Source of the DNA: a virus
Direction: 5' to 3' (one strand)
IMG/VR virus record: IMGVR_UViG_3300031565_004844
Coordinates: 1-38,858 of that record
DNA length: 38,858 nucleotides
In this document: in pieces, positions 23,097-30,952 of the stretch
How the letters are laid out: every line of letters begins with the position of its first letter
Position numbering within the stretch: the first letter of the stretch is position 1
Position numbers and translations under genes: made by a program
Notes under the pieces: generated by a model
Told to the model about the DNA's origin: nothing
The model's database searches: none
What the model saw: only the letters and a program-made list of their open reading frames with translations

Positions 23097-25288
23097 GTAC
23101 TCCGATAGTGGGTGTCACTCACGACGTAGTAATCTACGAAGCATCTGGAAATATTGCTCCCGTGGGATTAGTAGTGGATGCGCAGTCCTATCGAACAACG
23201 GCTATACCGCCTCTCGTACCTCGTATGGCAGGAGGTTCTCAACGAGGAACGGATTATAGTTCTTTCATGTCCTGGGTACAAGATGAATGGCCTGGGCGAT
23301 CTGGACTCGGAAATGCTGATGCACAAGGTTTCCGATTCATGAAGGGATTTGTTCCAACGCTTCCATCGTATGATATGTATGCTATTCCTAGTCCTACGGG
23401 AAATACTTTGGCCGTAGTATATACTTCTACTGGGGATAATTTTATGGCAACCCACTTCGTATCTCCAGTGGGTACTGCTCCTCGGGTGCTATCCAATCTT
23501 GGGCCACACATAGCTCAAATGAATTTTTCTAATTCTGGTCTTCCGCCTCGTCCTGGTCCTATTCCCACTTTCTGGCCATCCAGAACGAGGATCTATGCTG
23601 GAAATGCAGTCATTCGTCCGCAAGTTCAGCTAACAAGAGGAGCACCTTCCGTTGCATCCGTTGTAGATACAACTCTAGGATTTGTGGGAGTTGGTGGACA
23701 GATGCGGGTATATGCGGGACAAGCAGTATCGTATTCGACTGTTGCATTTATTGCACCGTATATATTCACGTCTTTATTAGATGCTCCTCTATACGGGAAA
23801 ATAGCTCCTATTCATATAACTAATGTACAAATGAGGGTACATGCTGTATTAGCAGAACCTTATGGGCATACATATTACGTTCCTGTAGGATCCACGGTAG
23901 TTGGTGCGTTGGGTGTATACGACAAGAAACTATGGAAATCTGCCCCAAAGGGAGATCAGATTGCATACTATAGACCCACGGAAACTACTCTTGGATTGTG
24001 GTCGGATGGAATTACAGTATCTCCAGGAACAGTTATATTACGTATGGAAGAATTCATTGGTAGGTTGATGATTGGAACCTATGATGGATTGTACGCTTAT
24101 GAAGCAGGACGGACGTATCGTGTAGTTGATTTCTCGAAAGATACCTCAACTCTAAACTTTACTGTAATGAGTTCTATTTCTGGTTCCCTGTGGTTCAACA
24201 TTCGCCATAGATTGTTTCGGTATACTTCCGGTGGATTGTTAGAAGAATTAGATATTTTACTTGCCGAATATCAGTATCCTATGGCACTTGAATCTGGAGA
24301 AAACTGTGTATATTTGTTAGCCGGTTCTCTCGTGGATGATGCTGTGGATATGTATCGAATTGATTCTGCTACTGGTGCAACCACTCACATCGGAAGGGTT
24401 AATACGCAATCTCAGTTTTTTGCTAATCCTGCAATGATTCTACCGACACTATTTACTCCTGATCCAACACATCAGCAACGAGGACTTGCGGAGGTTGCCG
24501 GAAATCCCTTATGTATTGGACCTCTACTTACTGGGGTTGTTCCTCATTCCGGGGGAGATGATCTTGAATTGCAAGTAGGAATTAAAATTTTTGGTGATAT
24601 AATTCCTGGACTTGTTCCTGGAAAGAAAGATTTTACCGGATCATTTGCTACGGGAATTATTAATCAGGGGTATCCAGCGATTAACAAATCTTGGCAACGA
24701 GTTCGAATCGGAATGGTGACTCCTGCTGAGAGTAGTATAACTGTAGTATTAAAATATAGAACCCACATAACTAATCCGTATGATGGATACGATCCACTTG
24801 TACCAGCGGCCGATTGGACATCTTTAGCATCGGTTTCTGCTACGAACAACATTACAATATCCTTACGTAGCAACAAAATTATTTCTAAACAAATCGAATT
24901 GTGTCCAGTAGTAACGGGATATTTTGGAAACAGTATTAAGGGACAGTTGGGAATTACATCTTTGGAACTTGATTCACTCCTGGTTGGACCACAGGGAGAT
25001 GACGGAAAGTTATTATCACAACATACCTTTACAACAACCATTGTAGACAACATGCAATTGTTAAACTTGGAAGTGGAAAATAGTGCTGCATTTGTTACCG
25101 CCGCATTGTATAGTCTAGCAGGGAGTGGAATACCACACGTCGTCAGCGTGCCGTTTCCACTCCCTGTTGGACATACAACCTGGGCTGTGGTAGAGTTTGA
25201 TCCTCGGGGTGTAATGGTTCCTGCATTAGGCTACCAACATATAACTTGTCCTGGTTCACATGTTGGTATTATTTTGAGGGAAGTCTAA
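23093..25288 (+). CDS. Large tail protein, propeller-like (tail nozzle candidate), 731 aa
   Basis: This protein is almost all beta, with repeated blades of the type MEEFIGRLMIGTYDGLYAY, SISGSLWFNIRHRLFRYTS and SGENCVYLLAGSLVDDAVD (about residues 320-450), typical of a beta-propeller. The C-terminal 200 residues are jelly-roll-like. In short-tailed phages a propeller-containing nozzle or tail-tube protein B of 700-800 residues follows the adaptor, which fits here. No known enzymatic motif is visible. The ATG overlaps the adaptor stop; the stop overlaps the nuclease start (TAATG). Confidence 0.6.
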   Translation: MSTPIVGVTHDVVIYEASGNIAPVGLVVDAQSYRTTAIPPLVPRMAGGSQRGTDYSSFMSWVQDEWPGRSGLGNADAQGFRFMKGFVPTLPSYDMYAIPSPTGNTLAVVYTSTGDNFMATHFVSPVGTAPRVLSNLGPHIAQMNFSNSGLPPRPGPIPTFWPSRTRIYAGNAVIRPQVQLTRGAPSVASVVDTTLGFVGVGGQMRVYAGQAVSYSTVAFIAPYIFTSLLDAPLYGKIAPIHITNVQMRVHAVLAEPYGHTYYVPVGSTVVGALGVYDKKLWKSAPKGDQIAYYRPTETTLGLWSDGITVSPGTVILRMEEFIGRLMIGTYDGLYAYEAGRTYRVVDFSKDTSTLNFTVMSSISGSLWFNIRHRLFRYTSGGLLEELDILLAEYQYPMALESGENCVYLLAGSLVDDAVDMYRIDSATGATTHIGRVNTQSQFFANPAMILPTLFTPDPTHQQRGLAEVAGNPLCIGPLLTGVVPHSGGDDLELQVGIKIFGDIIPGLVPGKKDFTGSFATGIINQGYPAINKSWQRVRIGMVTPAESSITVVLKYRTHITNPYDGYDPLVPAADWTSLASVSATNNITISLRSNKIISKQIELCPVVTGYFGNSIKGQLGITSLELDSLLVGPQGDDGKLLSQHTFTTTIVDNMQLLNLEVENSAAFVTAALYSLAGSGIPHVVSVPFPLPVGHTTWAVVEFDPRGVMVPALGYQHITCPGSHVGIILREV

Positions 25289-26280
25289 TGTCTCTTGTGG
25301 CACCCCTTACGAAACTACATCCTCGTACTGCGAAGTATTATCGCTACTGGGAACGTCGACGATTGCATCGTAGGAATGCTCTAGCTGGAACTATTTCATC
25401 AGGTAGGCAGAGAACGGATGAGCCAGGATGGACAGATTATTTTCCCGAATTTCCTGGTACACGTGTCGAAAAGATTGTGTTTAAGGCTTTGGTGGATTTG
25501 GGTATTACGTTTTACTTCGGTGCGTATTGGGGAGATATGCCATTCACAACAGACTTCGAAGAACGATATCGACCTGACTTTATTCTTCCTGAATATCGAA
25601 TTGTAATTGAAGTGTTTGGGGCATACTGGCATAGCCTTGAGAGTTCGTATAAACGGGATTCCGTTCGTGCTTCGATGTTTGAAGCTGCTGGATATAAATT
25701 TATTATTTTGTGGGATTACGAAGTTCTTAATAATCCATTTGCTATTCTTGATACCATTCCTGAACTTGTTAATCCGGCAATTAAAACAGGTCAGGTATAT
25801 GTAGCAGATCGTCCATTCAATCCTACAGCATCGTTGGCAGCAAGACAGCGGTCGGTTCCAAAAGTTGTTAGATTAAAGACAGGACGTGCTAATCGGTATC
25901 CGCAACGATTGTCCAGATATAAAGCATATCTTGTATATCCAGGAACGGAAAAAACTCCTGGAAAATATTATAGATTCGCTGGATTTCCTGAAGAGTATCT
26001 GGCATCTCTTCGAAAATATTCACAGGAATGGAAAGATTACTTTGATAGCCTTAGCAAATTCTTTCTAACATCTCCACAATATGCTGGATATTATTCTTCG
26101 TATTATCACTATTGGGCCAAGTGGTATGGATGGTGGGATAGATTTCAACGTATTACAGAAGAAGATTGGACTGCATATTTCGCAGCGTTGGAAGGGTATC
26201 TTTCTTTGTATCCTGACCAACGAGAGGTGTATCTAAATCAGTATAATATATGGAAACGATCAGGGATTAGATCCAAATGA
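25288..26280 (+). CDS. PD-(D/E)XK nuclease (Vsr/DUF559-like) with Tyr/Trp-rich tail, 330 aa
   Basis: Residues about 57-150 follow the Vsr/DUF559 nuclease pattern: RVEKIVFKALVDLGITF (E61), then YRPDFILPEYRIVIEVFGAYWH with D97 and E108, then a D-x-x-R helix (RDSVRASMFEAAGYKFI) and ILWDYEV. The PDF..., IEVFG and Y-x-W-H order is highly characteristic. The start at 25288 is chosen by GAGGG seven bases upstream and the TAATG coupling. The second half (about 210-330) is rich in Tyr, Trp and Arg and unlike other nucleases. Finding it inside the tail operon, coupled to both the tail protein and the fibre, is unusual; it could be packaged or ejected, or act in the cell on rival DNA. Confidence 0.72.
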   Translation: MSLVAPLTKLHPRTAKYYRYWERRRLHRRNALAGTISSGRQRTDEPGWTDYFPEFPGTRVEKIVFKALVDLGITFYFGAYWGDMPFTTDFEERYRPDFILPEYRIVIEVFGAYWHSLESSYKRDSVRASMFEAAGYKFIILWDYEVLNNPFAILDTIPELVNPAIKTGQVYVADRPFNPTASLAARQRSVPKVVRLKTGRANRYPQRLSRYKAYLVYPGTEKTPGKYYRFAGFPEEYLASLRKYSQEWKDYFDSLSKFFLTSPQYAGYYSSYYHYWAKWYGWWDRFQRITEEDWTAYFAALEGYLSLYPDQREVYLNQYNIWKRSGIRSK

Positions 26281-28985
26281 CAAACGAGTTATTCACTCCA
26301 ATATTCCACGAACTTGGTGGAACTCACGGAAATGCTAGTCCCGTTCCTACACAATTCGATGAAGTTCGTACGCGATTGTACCGTATCGAAATGCATCTAC
26401 GTAGGTTGGGATTGTATTTGACAGGTGGAGATACGCCGGATTATCCTGGAGTCATCATGGCTTCTGGTGTAATCAATGCTACTACGTGGTTGGCCGGGGG
26501 AGGTGATCTTAAGGATGGTCCAATCACAATTGCATTAGCAGCTGATATGCCTCTATTGGTTAAGGGAGATGGTACGGAAGCTTCTGAATATGCGACTGGT
26601 ACATTAGCGTTGGCCGCAGCTGTATCCGGTGATGTCGTAGTCCTACCGCCCAATACTTACGTAGAAGATCTAACCGTGGGTGCTGGAATTTCTCTTGTGG
26701 GTGCTGGCCGGGGTACGATAGTCCAGGGAACTATCTATGCCGGAATAAATGCCCTTATCACTAATCTTTTCGTCGATTGTTCCCATGCTACTACAGGTAT
26801 TGAATACGGTATTCGAAATATTGATGAAGTTGGAAACTCCTGGTATGTCTCCCACGTTGTTGTCGAAGGTGAACAATCCGGGCCTGGATATTTACGCGGG
26901 ATAGCATCAATCAATAGTCGGGGATATTTGCACGATTGCCAAGTAAATGTACAGGGAGGTAATGCTGTAGGATTGTACGTTGACGGAACTCTTGACGTGG
27001 GCGGAAACGATCCAATAGTAAAAGATAGATGGACGGAAGCTGCAATTACACCGGATATAATGTATGTAGATGTCGCAACTTGTCCTCCGACATCAGCACC
27101 TTGGGCATATTTGTGGTGGATTTTTACGGTTGACGGAGAGGTAACACCGTATACATATCTTCGGGTGGGATGGACAGGTAGAGTTGCCGTATCCGAATAC
27201 TGGGGAGATAACCTAACCCCACGAAATATAGAATTTAACGCATCTCCTCATGCAAATTCAGGTGGAGTACTTGGTCCTGGAGCCACTGAATGGTTAGAGT
27301 ATCCAGATAACTATCAAATTCTTCAGGAGACAGTCGACGAGATAGGTGAATCTGGAACATCTGGTTCTGTAGTTATACGAGCACGAGATATTGGAACAGG
27401 AGGAGTCACCCTTTACGTATCTGCAGAAGTTGAACGAGCTATAACCGATGGAACGGCAAGAGTTACCATGATTTGGTCGGAGATTATGGGTGATGCTATC
27501 ATTGCAGACGATTGTCAATTCTACGGTACACAGTACGATATATACGTAGCGGCTGGTGGAATCGAAGTACAAGCATGTACATACGATCACGCAAAGACGT
27601 CCGGTACGATTATTTCAGCAAGTGGTGATCGTTCGGCGTGGGACGTAACAGGCTATCCAACATTGCATGCTTCTGATATATACAATGCCGCACGACTTGT
27701 ACATATGCCCGATCCAGTTGCGGAGAATGATATAGCTATTGTCAATGCAGCTGGTAACTGGGAAGTGTTAACTGGTCCTACAGCCGCTAATGATATTCTG
27801 ATTGCCGGAGCTGATCCATACAATCCCACATGGACTGCTGGCAACGCAATGGGTAGTGGCGCGGCCAACCAGGTCGCGTATTGGAGCGAGGTAAACGTGC
27901 TGACCGGCGCGGCGACGCTCACCTACAATCCAGCGGCTAGTCCTAATCTGCTCCTCACGGCAGCGAACGCGGCGCATATTCCGTTGGTTGTGCGCCTTGC
28001 AGCAGTGCATACCGCCAATGCGTTTGAGGTGCAGAGTAACGGAGGAGCAATCTTAACCTCCATTAACAAAGATGGTTATTTAGGGATTGGAGTAGCCGCA
28101 GCTCAAGCCCTACAAGTAAATGGGAATATCTTTTTAAGTGCTGCTGATTCTAAATTATATCTTACTAACGGGCTCTACTTTTTTCAGGTCGGTGCAAGTA
28201 CTTTGCAGATTGTTAATACAAGTGGTGCTGGTGGAATAGGTGAAAGTTTTAATGGTGACTATTCTCATACAACGGGCTCATCAACGGCTACTACAGCCGG
28301 AGTACTAGACCAGTTTATTTTAGCAAGAGCTTGTACAGGAGTCCCAGTTGCGGGGTTCGGCGTAGCTTACATTCTTAGAGCATCCTCCACTACCTCAGAC
28401 AATCAGTTGATGGGAAGAATCGGGTCTGAGTGGATTGATCCCACCCACGCTACCAGGAAGGCCAGACTTAGATTAACAGTCTATGACACGACTATACGAG
28501 AGGCAGTTAGGTTTGATACTGACGGAGCTAATGTTTTAACCGCCTTTGGGGGAACCACAGTAGACGCTCTTACAACAGTTAAGACACAGGCGCCAGGAGC
28601 AACATATATCCCCCTGACCGTCAAAGCCGCTGCTGCTCAAACCGCCAACCTTACCGAGTGGCAGACAAGCGCCGCTGCGGTATTGGCTTACATTGATCCC
28701 ACAGGCGGTGCACTATTCAGCGACAAAGTAAGGTTCACCCAGACCGATGGGAACGAGGCGATTGACTCCCTAGCCGACGGGTATCTCGACTATCTGGCGA
28801 CCACGGCGCACAGGTTCAACAACGACATCTATCCTGCCGCAGACGATACCTACTACCTAGGCAAAAATGACGACGATACACCCTTCGCGTGGAAGGGAGT
28901 TGTCCTGAAAGACACCACTGACGGCAAATATTATAGAATTGAAGTAATTAATGGTACGATAACTGCTACGGATTTGACTGACTAG
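26277..28985 (+). CDS. Tail fibre/spike protein, 902 aa
   Basis: The N-terminus (1-60) is short and helical, likely a virion anchor. It is followed by a right-handed beta-helix-like region: GDVVVLPPNTYVEDLTVG (about 120-140), GAGISLVGAGRGTIVQG and SRGYLHDCQVNVQGGNAVG, as in pectate-lyase-like spikes. The second half has two related units, HIPLVVRLAAVHTANAFEVQ (about 562-581) and YIPLTVKAAAAQTANLTEWQ (about 776-795), widespread in environmental phage fibres. The tail ends DTYYLGKNDDDTPFAWKGV. No peptidase/autocleavage motif was recognised. GC rises abruptly near 27840-28060 and again 28560-28920, suggesting imported receptor-binding modules. The start is ATGA-coupled to the nuclease. Confidence 0.8.
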   Translation: MTNELFTPIFHELGGTHGNASPVPTQFDEVRTRLYRIEMHLRRLGLYLTGGDTPDYPGVIMASGVINATTWLAGGGDLKDGPITIALAADMPLLVKGDGTEASEYATGTLALAAAVSGDVVVLPPNTYVEDLTVGAGISLVGAGRGTIVQGTIYAGINALITNLFVDCSHATTGIEYGIRNIDEVGNSWYVSHVVVEGEQSGPGYLRGIASINSRGYLHDCQVNVQGGNAVGLYVDGTLDVGGNDPIVKDRWTEAAITPDIMYVDVATCPPTSAPWAYLWWIFTVDGEVTPYTYLRVGWTGRVAVSEYWGDNLTPRNIEFNASPHANSGGVLGPGATEWLEYPDNYQILQETVDEIGESGTSGSVVIRARDIGTGGVTLYVSAEVERAITDGTARVTMIWSEIMGDAIIADDCQFYGTQYDIYVAAGGIEVQACTYDHAKTSGTIISASGDRSAWDVTGYPTLHASDIYNAARLVHMPDPVAENDIAIVNAAGNWEVLTGPTAANDILIAGADPYNPTWTAGNAMGSGAANQVAYWSEVNVLTGAATLTYNPAASPNLLLTAANAAHIPLVVRLAAVHTANAFEVQSNGGAILTSINKDGYLGIGVAAAQALQVNGNIFLSAADSKLYLTNGLYFFQVGASTLQIVNTSGAGGIGESFNGDYSHTTGSSTATTAGVLDQFILARACTGVPVAGFGVAYILRASSTTSDNQLMGRIGSEWIDPTHATRKARLRLTVYDTTIREAVRFDTDGANVLTAFGGTTVDALTTVKTQAPGATYIPLTVKAAAAQTANLTEWQTSAAAVLAYIDPTGGALFSDKVRFTQTDGNEAIDSLADGYLDYLATTAHRFNNDIYPAADDTYYLGKNDDDTPFAWKGVVLKDTTDGKYYRIEVINGTITATDLTD

Positions 28986-28996
28986 AGGAGATTGTA

Positions 28997-29305
28997 ATGG
29001 CAGGATCATTCATAGTACTAAACGGAGACGTTACGGTTAAGTTTGAATATACATCTACACAAGAAAAAATACTAACCACTATTACAGATGCTGCACATTA
29101 TCTGTGGGTTGTAGGATGGGGAGATCACGGAACGGAAGAGGTTCCGATTGAATTCGGGAACTTAACAAGTCAACAAAAATTGGACGTTGTAGATGCGTAT
29201 ATACGTAAGACCATTCTTGATATGGCAAAAACATACACAAGCGTATTCGCACAAGATGAAGCAAGAATATTAGCGGAACAAGAATCCGCTGACCACCACA
29301 TATAG
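28997..29305 (+). CDS. Small protein near tail fibre, 102 aa
   Basis: GAGGAG lies seven bases before the ATG. The protein has a beta start (FIVLNGDVTVKFEYT), a WVVGWGDHGTEEVPIEFG middle and a helical, acidic C-terminus. Function unknown; its position after the fibre suggests a fibre chaperone or attached accessory protein, an inference from position only. Confidence 0.55.
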   Translation: MAGSFIVLNGDVTVKFEYTSTQEKILTTITDAAHYLWVVGWGDHGTEEVPIEFGNLTSQQKLDVVDAYIRKTILDMAKTYTSVFAQDEARILAEQESADHHI

Positions 29306-29315
29306 GAGGGTAGAC

Positions 29316-29519
29316 ATGACGGAGATTGATGTAGCAGTTCAGAAGGTATTGATTAGGGATCGAATTAAGTTGTGGAGGAATTCCGTATATCAGGCAGGAT
29401 TAGATATGAAGGTTGCTACCGTACTTGAGGATGAACAAATGCAAGTTAATGCTAAGAGGGAGGTAGCACGGGGCATCACAGCAATTGATACCCTTGAAAA
29501 GATATTAGGAACATTGTAG
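29316..29519 (+). CDS. Small helical protein, 67 aa
   Basis: A short all-helical, charged protein (RDRIKLWRNSVYQAGLDMK...). AGGAGGG lies six bases before the ATG, ten bases after the preceding stop. It is the last gene before the operon terminator. No family recognised. Confidence 0.55.
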   Translation: MTEIDVAVQKVLIRDRIKLWRNSVYQAGLDMKVATVLEDEQMQVNAKREVARGITAIDTLEKILGTL

Positions 29520-29526
29520 CATAAAA

Positions 29527-29553
29527 AATCCCCAGGCTATCGACCTGGGGATT
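29527..29553. terminator. Bidirectional hairpin terminator between convergent operons
   Basis: AATCCCCAGG (29527-29536), loop ctatcga, CCTGGGGATT (29544-29553), a perfect ten-pair stem. On the minus strand it is followed by TTTTTT, giving a textbook intrinsic terminator for the right-hand operon; on the plus strand the tail is weaker (gctattcttta). It lies eight bases after the last virion gene and eight bases after the minus-strand zinc protein's stop. Confidence 0.9.
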
Positions 29554-29561
29554 GCTATTCT

Positions 29562-29714
29562 TTATTTGGAAGGTTTTGGTTTGTCTTTCTCCTCGAACAT
29601 TGCGTCCCTTTTAACCTTTGCTTCACATACTGGACAAATTCCGTGACTAGTGCCATCTACGGGATAGTTAGAATCTATCACGCAACGACACCACGCACAC
29701 ACGAGTTGTCCCAT
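29562..29714 (-). CDS. Short zinc-binding protein, 50 aa
   Basis: Two cysteine pairs, CAWC (6-9, followed by another Cys at 11) and CPVC (27-30), about 20 residues apart, with SHGIC before the second pair. This is a small zinc ribbon; the SHGICPxC pattern also occurs at the ends of some signalling proteins. The C-terminus is Lys/Glu/Pro-rich. Start at 29714 is chosen because AAGGAGG lies six bases upstream. Last gene of the minus-strand operon. Function unknown. Confidence 0.6.
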   Translation of the reverse strand: MGQLVCAWCRCVIDSNYPVDGTSHGICPVCEAKVKRDAMFEEKDKPKPSK

Positions 29715-29728
29715 TTCATTCCTCCTTG

Positions 29729-30157
29729 TTATTCATACCTTACAGATTCTATTCGTGGAACACAGACGCTACAACCGTTAGTTCCACAATAGGCAATGAT
29801 ACGGGCCGTACTATCGAGGTATCCCTTACGTGCCCATACCTCAAGATCTCGTCCGTTACCCACGAATCGACACTTCGGATATGCGGTACACATATCCGTA
29901 TTTTGTGCACGAAGAATTAATTCGACATCCTGATCTCGTGCAGTTCTATAACCATACCAACGACTTCTTAGATCAATACCTTTGGATTGGTCATCCACAA
30001 GAGAACATGCTGTCAGTTCTCTACACTTAATACAATCGTCAGGTGCTTCGCCACGTAGAATACTCGCGGCTTCATACACGGGTGGTGATGGTGACTGGAT
30101 TGCTACCATCAAAAGACTGGTAAGTAGTAGTGACTTAAACCATAGGGTTAGCATCAT
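29729..30157 (-). CDS. Secreted Cys-rich protein, 142 aa
   Basis: An N-terminal signal peptide (MMLTLWFKSLLLTSLLMVAIQ, cleavage perhaps near residue 22-31) precedes a mature part with eight cysteines, including CIKC and NGCSVC, which could form disulphides outside the cytoplasm. No domain recognised. Its ATG overlaps the previous gene's stop (ATGA). Export suggests an action on the cell envelope or the outside, such as superinfection exclusion or lysis, but nothing confirms this. Confidence 0.55.
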   Translation of the reverse strand: MMLTLWFKSLLLTSLLMVAIQSPSPPVYEAASILRGEAPDDCIKCRELTACSLVDDQSKGIDLRSRWYGYRTARDQDVELILRAQNTDMCTAYPKCRFVGNGRDLEVWARKGYLDSTARIIAYCGTNGCSVCVPRIESVRYE

Positions 30158-30516
30158 TTATCCTTTGTGGACATTTCGATGGCAAGGCGGAGTAAACAAT
30201 GTTCCGCTTTTGGAATGGTATCCGCCAGTAAATATTCCAATGCCGTTTCAGCAAGGGGCTTTTGCGTTTCCATGTAAGGAACACATTGTTCCAACAAGCT
30301 TAGAATTGTAGTTTCCTTAGCAATCGAAACGCTAGAAAATCCCTCATCCCGACGGAAGATTCTATTCCCTGTTATCACTCCCAGTAAACGCATTGCTGGG
30401 CCTGACTTCGACCAAATCTGCATACGAACTCCCGCAGATTTGGATATGTACAGGTTCATATGATCGTCTAACAAACCTGCTATCATCACTACTTCTCTAT
30501 CAGTTAATTTTCTCAT
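30154..30516 (-). CDS. Degenerate LAGLIDADG-type protein, 120 aa
   Basis: IAGLLDDHM (residues 12-20) aligns with the LAGLIDADG helix, and NLYISKSAG... then WSKSGPAMRLLGVI and VPYMETQKPLAETALEYL match the strand-helix order of single-motif homing endonucleases (compare the usual 'LxPYLxxKxxQAELAxEFL' ending). The eighth position, which holds the metal-binding Asp, is His and the ninth is Met, so cleavage is doubtful; the fold may survive as a DNA-binding protein. Free-standing, not inside an intron as far as can be seen. AAGGAGG lies five bases before the ATG. Confidence 0.55.
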   Translation of the reverse strand: MRKLTDREVVMIAGLLDDHMNLYISKSAGVRMQIWSKSGPAMRLLGVITGNRIFRRDEGFSSVSIAKETTILSLLEQCVPYMETQKPLAETALEYLLADTIPKAEHCLLRLAIEMSTKDK

Positions 30517-30534
30517 ATCGTCCTCCTTAGCTTG

Positions 30535-30952
30535 TTAATAACTTAAACTTTCGCATGGAATTCCATTTCGATCTGCATCCAATCCATGTACGTCACGACC
30601 TACCACAAGTAGACAATACTCAAAACAAGCTAGTGCTTCGTGATACGTACCAAAGTCCGTGCAATTAAGCGTATTCTCGGAACAGACACATACAATAACC
30701 TGTACTGATGTCGCTATAGGTTTCGGAGTGTACGTTGGGGGTAAGGTAGACGTCGCTATAGGTGTCTGTATACTGGTTAAAGTAGCTGGAGTTGGTAGCC
30801 GTAATGTAGGCGTTAGCGTTCTGGTATTTTTTCGAGTAGTTGGTCTGTAGAATAGCCCACAACAAACGCAAAGCAACACCAAAATTCCCCCCGACAATCA
30901 AAACAATTCGTAACTTCTTGCTTTTCTTCTTAGTATTTATTTCTATCCTCAT
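30535..30952 (-). pseudogene. Excalibur-domain membrane protein split by a frameshift
   Basis: Two frames make one protein. From 30952 the first frame gives a Lys-rich start and a hydrophobic LRIVLIVGG, then runs out of frame at six G's (plus-strand 30887-30892). The other frame continues ILVLLCVCCGLFYRP, a PT-rich stalk and a C-terminal Excalibur domain with NCTDF, EALACFEYC and DADRNGIPCES (calcium-binding D-x-D-x-D/N-G-x-x-C-E). Dropping one G joins them into one signal-anchor/stalk/Excalibur protein of about 138 aa. The first ATG overlaps the polymerase stop (TAATG) and has GGGAG upstream, confirming the true start. This is a sequencing or biological indel, or programmed slippage. Excalibur domains are found on extracellular proteins. 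Confidence 0.65.
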
